A DNA stretch of 28,816 nucleotides from NCBI GenBank assembly GCA_904393845.1, contig CAJFNB010000016.1, positions 1 through 28,816 of the forward strand, given 5' to 3'. Below the pieces are notes generated by a model that saw only the letters and a program-made list of their open reading frames with translations, ran no database searches and was not told where the DNA came from. Positions 23,316 to 28,816 of the stretch are shown piece after piece (within the stretch, counting starts at the first letter, position 1; each line of letters begins with the position of its first letter). The position numbers and the translations under genes were made by a program. This DNA is from Alloclostridium intestinigallinarum (GTDB lineage Bacteria > Bacillota > Clostridia > Christensenellales > UBA3700).

Positions 23316-23344
23316 TTGAAAAAAGCGTATTACGGATATATAAT
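23316..23344 (+). promoter_or_regulatory. promoter of the CoA-disulfide reductase gene
   Basis: TTGAAA (23316-23321), 17 bases, TATAAT (23339-23344). It lies in the divergent gap, 36 bases before the ATG, with an AGGGAGGT ribosome binding site. Confidence 0.7.
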
Positions 23345-23380
23345 ATTATTACAGAATATCCGACGTAAAGGGAGGTAAAT

Positions 23381-25015
23381 ATGAAAGTAGTAATTATAGG
23401 CGGAGTTGCCGGAGGTGCGAGTTGCGCTACCCGTCTGCGCAGACTGGACGAGAGGGCGGAGATAATCATTTTCGAGCGCGGGGAAAACGTATCGTACGCA
23501 AACTGCGGACTGCCTTATTATATAGGCAGGGAAATAGAGCGGGAAGAGGACCTTACCGTGGCTTCTCCCGCGTTTTTGCGCGCAAGATTCAACATAGACG
23601 TGCGCGTTATGTCAGAAGTCATCGGAATTGACCGAAAGGCGCATACGGTAACCGTGCGCTCGCCGCAGGGCGAATATAAGGAAAGTTACGATAAGCTGGT
23701 GCTCACTCCGGGTGCGGGAGCAAAGACTTTCGGCTTTGGCGGAGAGGGGGTGTTCACCCTGCGCGACGTGCGCAACACGCTGGATCTGAACGCTTATCTT
23801 ACGGATAACAATGTGACAAACGCGCTGGTCGCGGGCGGCGGTTTTATAGGCGTGGAGATAGCGGAAAACCTTATTCGCCGTGGAATTAAGGTGACTTTGG
23901 CGGAGTTTGCGCCCCAGCTTATGCCGCCTTTCGATAAGGAGACGGCTCTGCTTGTATCCGACGCGCTTAAAGGCGGCGGCGTGGACGTGCGCGTGAATAC
24001 GGGCGTAAAGGCGGTTGAGCGCGCGGACGGCGGATTGAAGGTCGCGTTTACCGACGGCACCGCCATGAATGCGGGCGCGGTGATTCTCGCTTTGGGAGTG
24101 GCTCCCGAAACCGCCCTTGCAAAGCAGGCGGGGCTGGAGCTTGCCGCAAACGGCGGAATAAAGACGGACGAATTCATGCGTACAAGCGATGAGGACGTTT
24201 TTGCCGCGGGCGACGCTGTCAGCGTTATCGGCGCGGACGGCGGAGAAACGCTCATACCTCTTGCCGGACCTGCAAACAGACAGGGCAGGAGCGTTGCCGC
24301 AAACCTGCTCGGCGGCAGGGAGAGCAACGGCAGGGCGGTGCTGGGCGCAAGCGTGGTAAAGGTGTTCGACCTCACCGCCGCAAGCGTGGGCAGGAACGAA
24401 AAACAACTGCAAAAGGCGGGTGTGAAGTATAAAAAAGCATATGCGTTTCCCATGACCCACGCGGGTTATTATCCGGGCGCAACGCAGCTTACGTTAAAGT
24501 TGCTGTTCGGTGAAAACGGGGAAATTTACGGCGCCCAGGCGGCGGGCAGGGAGAACGTGGAAAAGCAGATAGACGTAATCTCCGCCGTAATGAAACTGGG
24601 CGGCACCGTGCACGACCTGGCGCAGATGGAACTGTGCTACGCGCCGCCGTATAATTCGGCGAAAAGCCCCGTGAATATGCTCGGCTTTATCGCGGAAAAT
24701 ATCCTTTCCGGACTTTGCCCCACCACTTATGCGGAAAATCTGAAAAAGGGCGACTTCGTGCTTGACGTGCGTATGCCGGGCGAATGCGCGAGGGGCGGAA
24801 TTCCCGGCGCGGTGAATATCCCTCTCGACGTACTGCGCGACCATATTGACGAACTGCCCAAGGATAAGAAGATAATCGTGTCCTGCGCGGTGGGTCTGCG
24901 CGGCTATCTCGGCACGCGTATTCTCCGCCAGCACGGCTTCGACGCGGTCAACCTTTCGGGCGGCTATCGCGTATATTCGCTCTGCTCGCGCGCGGGTATG
25001 CTGCAAAACGATTAA
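23381..25015 (+). CDS. CoA-disulfide reductase fused to a rhodanese domain
   Basis: A 544-residue flavoprotein in two parts. Residues 1 to about 445 are a pyridine nucleotide-disulfide oxidoreductase of the CoA-disulfide reductase/Npsr type: FAD-binding IIGGVAGGASCATRLRR (5-21), the single redox Cys42 in SYANCGLPYYIG, NAD(P)H-binding VAGGGFIGVEIAENL, and VFAAGDAV for the flavin. Residues from about 460 are a rhodanese domain with LDVRMPGECARGGIPGAVNIPL and the active Cys502 in VSCAVGLRGY, the sulfur carrier. Such fusions reduce CoA disulfide, CoA-persulfide or polysulfide, linking sulfur or redox homeostasis and oxygen defence in anaerobes. It stands alone, with its own promoter and a terminator 26 bases after the stop. 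Confidence 0.93.
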   Translation: MKVVIIGGVAGGASCATRLRRLDERAEIIIFERGENVSYANCGLPYYIGREIEREEDLTVASPAFLRARFNIDVRVMSEVIGIDRKAHTVTVRSPQGEYKESYDKLVLTPGAGAKTFGFGGEGVFTLRDVRNTLDLNAYLTDNNVTNALVAGGGFIGVEIAENLIRRGIKVTLAEFAPQLMPPFDKETALLVSDALKGGGVDVRVNTGVKAVERADGGLKVAFTDGTAMNAGAVILALGVAPETALAKQAGLELAANGGIKTDEFMRTSDEDVFAAGDAVSVIGADGGETLIPLAGPANRQGRSVAANLLGGRESNGRAVLGASVVKVFDLTAASVGRNEKQLQKAGVKYKKAYAFPMTHAGYYPGATQLTLKLLFGENGEIYGAQAAGRENVEKQIDVISAVMKLGGTVHDLAQMELCYAPPYNSAKSPVNMLGFIAENILSGLCPTTYAENLKKGDFVLDVRMPGECARGGIPGAVNIPLDVLRDHIDELPKDKKIIVSCAVGLRGYLGTRILRQHGFDAVNLSGGYRVYSLCSRAGMLQND

Positions 25016-25040
25016 ATAAAACAAGAAGAGTAAAAGAAAG

Positions 25041-25067
25041 AAGCTCCGTTTTGTGCGGAGCTTTTTT
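25041..25067 (+). terminator. Rho-independent terminator after the CoA-disulfide reductase
   Basis: AAGCTCCG (25041-25048) pairs with CGGAGCTT (25056-25063) around a seven-base loop and runs into six T (25062-25067). Confidence 0.9.
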
Positions 25068-25145
25068 GCGCTTTGCGTACGTGCGGAAAATTGCTTGCGG
25101 TGCGGTTACCGCCGTTTTTTATGCAAATAAATTAAATTGCAACAA

Positions 25146-25181
25146 AAATTTTGCAACCCTTTCAAAACGCTTGCAAAATTT
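25146..25181. promoter_or_regulatory. 11-bp perfect inverted repeat, operator candidate
   Basis: AAATTTTGCAA (25146-25156) and TTGCAAAATTT (25171-25181) are exact reverse complements separated by 14 bases. A further TTGCAA lies a few bases upstream. The right arm contains the -35 element of the permease promoter, so a bound repressor would block RNA polymerase. Confidence 0.55.
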
Positions 25182-25199
25182 CCGCCAAAGGTATATAAA
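25171..25199 (+). promoter_or_regulatory. promoter candidate of the permease gene
   Basis: TTGCAA (25171-25176), 17 bases, TATAAA (25194-25199). The expected RNA start (about 25206) is almost at the proposed ATG 25210, so the mRNA would have practically no leader, or the translation start is misjudged. Confidence 0.45.
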
Positions 25200-25209
25200 T
25201 GTTTCGGAT

Positions 25210-26367
25210 ATGAACGAGGAAGGCGGCAGAGCGGTAAAACCGCATATCAGATACATAATAAAAAGCCTGGTAAAAGGGCATATCGTGCTCATAATCGCGG
25301 CGGTGGCGGCGGCTGTCACCTGCTTTTTCGTACCGCCGAACGCGGGGTATGCGGATTACTTCGACCTGGATACGCTTTCCTGTCTGTTCTGTACTTTGGC
25401 GGTTGTTTCCGCGCTTAAACGCAGGCGGTTTTTCGAATGGCTGGCGGTAAAGATAGTCACCGCTTTCGGCAATATGCGGCGCGTTGCTTTCGCGCTGGTT
25501 TTCGTCACTTATTTCGGCTCTATGGTCATGGCGAACGACATGGCTCTTATAACCTTTCTGCCGCTGGGCTGGTTCGTCCTCTCTTCGTGCGGAAAGACTA
25601 AATATACCGCTTTCGTGTTCGTAATGCAGAACGTGGCGGCGAATCTGGGCGGTATGCTTACGCCGTTCGGCAATCCGCAGAATCTGTACCTTTACTCCTT
25701 TTACTCGATAGAGGCGGCGGAATTTTTCAAGATAATGGCGCTTCCTTTCGCGGTGGCGTTCGTGCTGATTGCAGGGACGTGCTTTTTCGTCAGACCCGAA
25801 CCTATCAGGCTGGAAACCGCGCCCCAGCCCGCTCCGCCCGTGTGGCGCATTGTGATATACTTTGTGTTGTTCGTCATCTCGGTGATGATAGTTTTCCGCG
25901 TATTCGAATGGTGGATAGGGCTTGTCGTCGTCACTGCCGCGCTGCTGATTCTGGAACCTAAGGCGTTTTTGCTCGTGGACTACGGATTGCTGCTCACATT
26001 CTGCGCCTTTTTCATATTCTCGGGCAATATGTCGCAAATTCCCGCAGTACGCGAATGGCTGGGCGCGCTGGTTGCGCTTTCGCCGCTTCTGGTGGGTACG
26101 GCGTCGTGCCAGGTGATAAGCAACGTGCCGTCCGCCGTGCTCCTGTCACGCTTTACGACGGATTACCGCCACCTGCTCATCGCCGTGAATATCGGCGGTC
26201 TGGGCACGCCCGTGGCGTCGCTGGCAAGCCTTATCACCCTGGGCGAATACCGCAAGCGCAACCACGGAAAAACTCTCCGCTATCTGGGACTTTTCTCGCT
26301 TATAAATTTCGCCTATCTGGGTATTTTAATAGGAACAAGTTACTTAAACGACCTTATTTTGGGATAA
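25210..26367 (+). CDS. SLC13/ArsB-NhaD-like anion permease
   Basis: A 385-residue membrane protein with about ten to eleven spans from the ion-transporter superfamily of ArsB, NhaD, CitT and DASS carriers. Signatures are the first re-entrant region VTYFGSMVMANDMALITFLP with MLTPFGNPQNLYLYSFYS (the Gly-Asn-Pro substrate or sodium site) and the second-half repeat VISNVPSAVLLSRF with NIGGLGTPVASLASL. The inverted-repeat architecture is therefore complete. The substrate could be a dicarboxylate, other anion or sodium/proton exchange; I cannot choose. The start is uncertain: ATG 25210 gives a sensible 20-residue cytosolic tail but has no ribosome binding site in place. The frame is open upstream to 25051 but crosses the terminator and operator region. 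The base composition matches the right flank, unlike the polysaccharide genes. Confidence 0.87.
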   Translation: MNEEGGRAVKPHIRYIIKSLVKGHIVLIIAAVAAAVTCFFVPPNAGYADYFDLDTLSCLFCTLAVVSALKRRRFFEWLAVKIVTAFGNMRRVAFALVFVTYFGSMVMANDMALITFLPLGWFVLSSCGKTKYTAFVFVMQNVAANLGGMLTPFGNPQNLYLYSFYSIEAAEFFKIMALPFAVAFVLIAGTCFFVRPEPIRLETAPQPAPPVWRIVIYFVLFVISVMIVFRVFEWWIGLVVVTAALLILEPKAFLLVDYGLLLTFCAFFIFSGNMSQIPAVREWLGALVALSPLLVGTASCQVISNVPSAVLLSRFTTDYRHLLIAVNIGGLGTPVASLASLITLGEYRKRNHGKTLRYLGLFSLINFAYLGILIGTSYLNDLILG

Positions 26368-26400
26368 TTGAGCAAGGACGCGGAAAATATTTAATCGCGC

Positions 26401-26429
26401 TTTACATATCAAACGCAAAATTGTATAAT
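26401..26429 (+). promoter_or_regulatory. promoter of the DUF6508-like gene
   Basis: TTTACA (26401-26406), 17 bases, TATAAT (26424-26429). The ATG follows 20 bases later with GAGGAAAAAGG, so the leader is short. Confidence 0.7.
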
Positions 26430-26449
26430 GATTGCGTGAGGAAAAAGGT

Positions 26450-26929
26450 ATGTTCGAACCGCTGACAAAGTTTATAGGACCGCTCGGCGAAATACAAAAG
26501 CCGGGAGTATGGTGCAGTGAGCTTTACGACGAAAATGGAAACGTCGCGGAGCTTGTAATTCCATATATTGACTATTGCGACACGATAAAGCAGTTTGTGG
26601 CGGCGGTTGAAAAGTTCAATGAAGATTTTCCGCAATTCCATATGCTTAAATATATGGCCGAATTAAAGGCGAAACACATATATTGGGACGTGGACGCGAT
26701 GAAAGTTCCCGACGCGACCCGTCTGTCGGACAGGACGGTGCTCAGTTTGCTTATGGGCATGGTGAGGGGCGAATATTTTTGCGCGGGCGTTATAGAAGAG
26801 TACGTAACCGAACGCCACGTGATAAGGTGGCTTGAAAGATTGAAATATCTGGACGAATTCAGATATAAGCGCGAGGCAAACAAGAAAGCCCGTGGAGAAA
26901 ACGGCGTTGACCAAAGCGGAGCGCGTTAA
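26450..26929 (+). CDS. small DUF6508-like protein of unknown function
   Basis: The 159-residue soluble protein has no signal peptide or membrane span. The second half, RLSDRTVLSLLMGMVRGEYF followed by CAGVIEEYV and IRWLERLKYLDEF (about 89-140), matches the general pattern of DUF6508 (R-x-E-x-F-C-x-G, then a hydrophobic helix and R-L). The first half (LTKFIGPLGEIQKPGVW, IPYIDYCDTIKQFVAAVEKF) fits the same family more loosely. No function is known and no catalytic set is evident. ATG 26450 is preferred because it has the ribosome binding site; an in-frame GTG at 26432 is too close to the promoter. The last codons (ANKKARGENGVDQSGAR) look like a disordered tail. It has its own promoter and the next gene has another, so it is probably transcribed singly. 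Confidence 0.65.
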   Translation: MFEPLTKFIGPLGEIQKPGVWCSELYDENGNVAELVIPYIDYCDTIKQFVAAVEKFNEDFPQFHMLKYMAELKAKHIYWDVDAMKVPDATRLSDRTVLSLLMGMVRGEYFCAGVIEEYVTERHVIRWLERLKYLDEFRYKREANKKARGENGVDQSGAR

Positions 26930-26960
26930 AGCCGAAAATTCCGCAAAATGGAAAAAACAG

Positions 26961-26989
26961 TTGACAGGCGGACGTAAGAAGGCTATAAT
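26961..26989 (+). promoter_or_regulatory. perfect consensus sigma-A promoter of the asparagine synthase gene
   Basis: TTGACA (26961-26966), exactly 17 bases, TATAAT (26984-26989). A second TTGACA (26991-26996) and TATATAAT follow immediately. Transcription should start near 26996, 122 bases before the ATG. Confidence 0.85.
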
Positions 26990-26995
26990 TTTGAC

Positions 26996-27117
26996 ATATA
27001 TAATTTACGCGTAAGCGTGAAGGCAAGTGTAACTGCAATGGCGCAGGCGCACGGAACGGAGAGTAACTGCCGCTTCCTGAAAGGGAGGCGGCATTTTTAT
27101 ATTTACAGGAGGCGGAT
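26996..27117 (+). promoter_or_regulatory. structured asnB leader RNA, three hairpins ending in an attenuator
   Basis: Between the promoter and ATG 27118 three consecutive hairpins can be drawn. H1: TTACGC-GTAA-GCGTGA (27005-27020), capped by a GNRA-type GUAA loop. H2: GTG and CTGC (27027-27029, 27033-27036) with GCAG and CAC (27043-27046, 27050-27052), separated by a symmetrical 3x3 internal loop. H3: the terminator at 27068-27098. GGCA (27022-27025) could instead pair with TGCC (27068-27071) and open the terminator arm, though only four pairs. GTAACTGC occurs twice (27029-27036 and 27063-27070). No T-box sequence or other class I know is visible, so the RNA is unassigned. A ribosome binding site AGGAGG (27107-27112) follows H3. 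Confidence 0.55.
27068..27098 (+). terminator. intrinsic terminator in the asnB leader (attenuator)
   Basis: TGCCGCTTCC (27068-27077) pairs with GGAGGCGGCA (27084-27093), ten pairs with one T-G wobble and a six-base loop, followed by five T (27094-27098). It stands upstream of the coding start, after the promoter, so it should stop most transcripts unless relieved. Confidence 0.85.
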
Positions 27118-28695
27118 ATGTGCAGTATTATCGGATGTTGCGGAAAAGTGGACGAAGAGGAGTTTAAGCGCGGTTTTGCGCGCACGGAAAACAGAGGTCC
27201 GGACATGAGCCGCGTCATGAACGTGGACGGCGGAGTTATGGGTTTTCACAGGTTGGCTATTATGGGCTTGGACGAGCGGGGCATGCAACCATTTGTCAGG
27301 GGTAATTCCGCTGTTGTGTGCAACGGCGAGCTGTACGGCTTCCGCAAGGTAAAAAAGGAGCTTGAAGGAAGGGGATACATATTCGCTTCCGAAAGCGACT
27401 GCGAGATAATTCTGCCCCTTTACAAAGAGTTCGGCACGGGAATGTTCGAAAAACTGGATGCGGAATTCGCCATGATAATTTACGACGGGGATACGGGCGA
27501 ATGGATAGCCGCGCGCGACCCCATAGGCATACGTCCGCTGTATTGGGGCAGAACGAAAGACGGAGTCATGTGCTTTGCCAGCGAGCCGCGCAACCTCACT
27601 TCTTTGTGCGATAAGGTGATGCCTTTCCCTCCCGGCTGTTATTGGCGCAGAGGCAGATTCACGCGCTATACGGACATTGCAAAAGCGGATAAATTCGTGG
27701 ACGGAGATTTGAACGAAATATGCGGCAATATCCGCGAAAAACTGATAGCAGGGGTGGAAAAAAGACTGGATTCCGACGCGCCCATGGGATTTTTGTTAAG
27801 CGGCGGACTTGACTCTTCCTTAGTGTGTTCCATTGCGGCAAAGAAAATGGGAAAAATACGCACCTTTGCCGTGGGCATGAGAAAGGACGCAATCGACCTT
27901 AAATACGCAAAAGAAGTTGCGGACTATATAGGCAGCGAACATACCGAGATATACATGACCTTTGAAGACGTGCTTGAAGCGCTCGACGAAGTTATATGCA
28001 ACCTGGGCACTTTCGATATAACCACGATAAGGGCGAGCATGGGCATGTATCTAATCTGCCGCGCGATACGTCGCACCACGGACGTGAGAGTACTGCTTAC
28101 CGGCGAGATTTCCGACGAGTTGTTCGGTTACAAATACACCGATTTCGCCCCGAGTGCGGAGGAGTTCCAGAAGGAGAGCGAAAAGCGCGTGCGCGAATTG
28201 CATATGTACGACGTACTGCGCGCCGACAGGTGCATATCGTCCAACTCTCTGGAAGCGCGCGTGCCGTTCGGCGACCTCGATTTTGTGCGCTACGTCATGT
28301 CGGTAAACCCCAAGCTGAAGATGAACACCTACGGCATGGGTAAATATCTTCTGAGAAAGGCGTTCGAGGGCGACTGGCTCCCCGAAAACATTTTATGGCG
28401 CGAAAAAGCCGCTTTTTCAGACGCCGTGGGACATTCCATGGTCGATATGCTTAAAGAAGAGGCGGAAAAGAGGTATACCGACGAACAGTTTGAGAAATTG
28501 CGCAAAAAATACTCCTATCATTGCGAGCCGTTCACCAAAGAATCGCTCATGTACCGCGAAATTTTCGAAAAATACTATCCCGGACAGGCTGAAATGATAG
28601 TAGATTATTGGATGCCCAACCGCACTTGGAAGGGGTGCGACGTGAACGACCCTTCGGCGAGAGTTCTTTCTAACTATGGCAAAAGCGGACAGTAA
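27118..28695 (+). CDS. asnB: asparagine synthase, glutamine-hydrolysing
   Basis: The 525-residue enzyme makes asparagine from aspartate, ATP and glutamine-derived ammonia. The N-terminal Ntn glutaminase domain begins MCSIIGCCGK, so Cys2 is the nucleophile after Met removal. RGPDMSRV, FHRLAIMGL, CNGELYGF and SESDCEIIL follow the family. The synthetase half has the PP-loop FLLSGGLDSSLV (226-237), FAVGM, LLTGEISDELFGYKY and SLEARVPFGDLDFVRYVM. It is slightly shorter than the 554-residue E. coli AsnB but complete. AGGAGG precedes the ATG. The upstream promoter and attenuator indicate conditional expression, plausibly by amino-acid supply. The alternative AsnB-like role in cell-wall amidation (AsnO-type) is less likely, since the sequence matches the short AsnB form. 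No terminator with a T-run follows within the window. Confidence 0.95.
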   Translation: MCSIIGCCGKVDEEEFKRGFARTENRGPDMSRVMNVDGGVMGFHRLAIMGLDERGMQPFVRGNSAVVCNGELYGFRKVKKELEGRGYIFASESDCEIILPLYKEFGTGMFEKLDAEFAMIIYDGDTGEWIAARDPIGIRPLYWGRTKDGVMCFASEPRNLTSLCDKVMPFPPGCYWRRGRFTRYTDIAKADKFVDGDLNEICGNIREKLIAGVEKRLDSDAPMGFLLSGGLDSSLVCSIAAKKMGKIRTFAVGMRKDAIDLKYAKEVADYIGSEHTEIYMTFEDVLEALDEVICNLGTFDITTIRASMGMYLICRAIRRTTDVRVLLTGEISDELFGYKYTDFAPSAEEFQKESEKRVRELHMYDVLRADRCISSNSLEARVPFGDLDFVRYVMSVNPKLKMNTYGMGKYLLRKAFEGDWLPENILWREKAAFSDAVGHSMVDMLKEEAEKRYTDEQFEKLRKKYSYHCEPFTKESLMYREIFEKYYPGQAEMIVDYWMPNRTWKGCDVNDPSARVLSNYGKSGQ

Positions 28696-28816
28696 AATTT
28701 ATTTATAAGCGAGGGCGCCGCGCATAAGCACCCTCCTGCGGTGTCAAGGCACATTTTTCCGCGGGTCACGTACGGTATGCCGAACAGGAACAATACGAAC
28801 ACGGTCCGGCAAAGCC

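Noticed and set aside
23612..24460. Open frames of 282 and 219 codons on the minus strand
   Set aside because: Both are opposite the CoA-disulfide reductase, which has complete FAD, Cys42 and NAD motifs; no ribosome binding site or known family.
25162..26037. Minus-strand frame of 291 codons
   Set aside because: Opposite the permease; highly charged, low-complexity product typical of an antisense reading of membrane-protein codons.
26996..27117. asnB leader as a T-box riboswitch
   Set aside because: Too short and without the conserved T-box sequence or antiterminator bulge, so left unassigned.
27017..27208. 63-codon frame from GTG through the asnB leader
   Set aside because: It crosses the terminator hairpin and overlaps asnB in another frame; it has few Asn codons, so it is not a convincing leader peptide.
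1..28816. CRISPR array, insertion sequence, tRNA or phage gene
   Set aside because: No regularly spaced repeats, transposase or integrase motifs, cloverleaf sequences or phage structural genes were found on either strand.

Overview
The window looks like chromosomal DNA from a low-to-mid GC Bacillota, most likely an uncultured Clostridia lineage. The reasons are strong AGGAGG-type ribosome binding sites, sigma-A style promoters (several TTGACA/17/TATAAT), short intergenic gaps, Rho-independent terminators, and gene families common in Clostridia (fused RmlC-RmlD, MacB-like one-chain ABC exporters, CoA-disulfide reductase with a rhodanese tail). Assignment below class is not supported. No tRNA, rRNA, CRISPR array, insertion sequence or phage gene was seen.

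Left flank (1-2730). A promoter drives a TIGR04076-like gene broken by one in-frame TAG, then a PHP phosphoesterase and a GrpB-family protein, with overlapping or touching ends. A gap of about 320 bases follows, holding a near-perfect promoter and a long leader for a GNAT acetyltransferase.

Polysaccharide locus (2674-19017). One strand carries a complete Wzx/Wzy-type pathway for a cell-surface glycan: a DegT/DnrJ sugar aminotransferase, a PglC-type initiating phosphoglycosyl transferase, six glycosyltransferases (GT2, GT2-like, GT4 and WbsX type), a LicD transferase next to a TagD-like cytidylyltransferase (a self-contained phospho-alcohol decoration module), a Wzy polymerase, a Wzx flippase, and rmlCD-rmlB-rmlA for dTDP-L-rhamnose, closed by a strong terminator. 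Starts and stops are mostly interlocked (ATGA overlaps), so most of it should be one operon. The middle (about 5450-15650) is visibly more AT-rich than the ends and carries two scars: a frameshifted GNAT pseudogene with a run of nine G, and a truncated wzx remnant. Each scar is followed by a strong internal promoter. This reads as a mosaic, with the sugar-specific middle exchanged between conserved ends.

Right flank (19018-28816). An ABC exporter plus a TM1586-type nitroreductase form a two-gene operon that converges on a small secreted protein gene on the minus strand. Next come a CoA-disulfide reductase/rhodanese fusion with its own promoter and terminator, an SLC13/ArsB-like anion permease preceded by an 11-base perfect inverted repeat, a small DUF6508-like protein, and asparagine synthase B. 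The asparagine synthase sits behind a consensus promoter and a leader of about 120 nt with three consecutive hairpins, the last an intrinsic terminator, so it is probably controlled by transcription attenuation through an RNA element I do not recognise.

The most interesting items are the asnB leader, the two recombination/decay scars with adjacent promoters in the polysaccharide locus, the G9 tract, the TagD-LicD module, and the palindromic operator candidate before the permease. I did not find convincing evidence of an entirely new multi-gene system.
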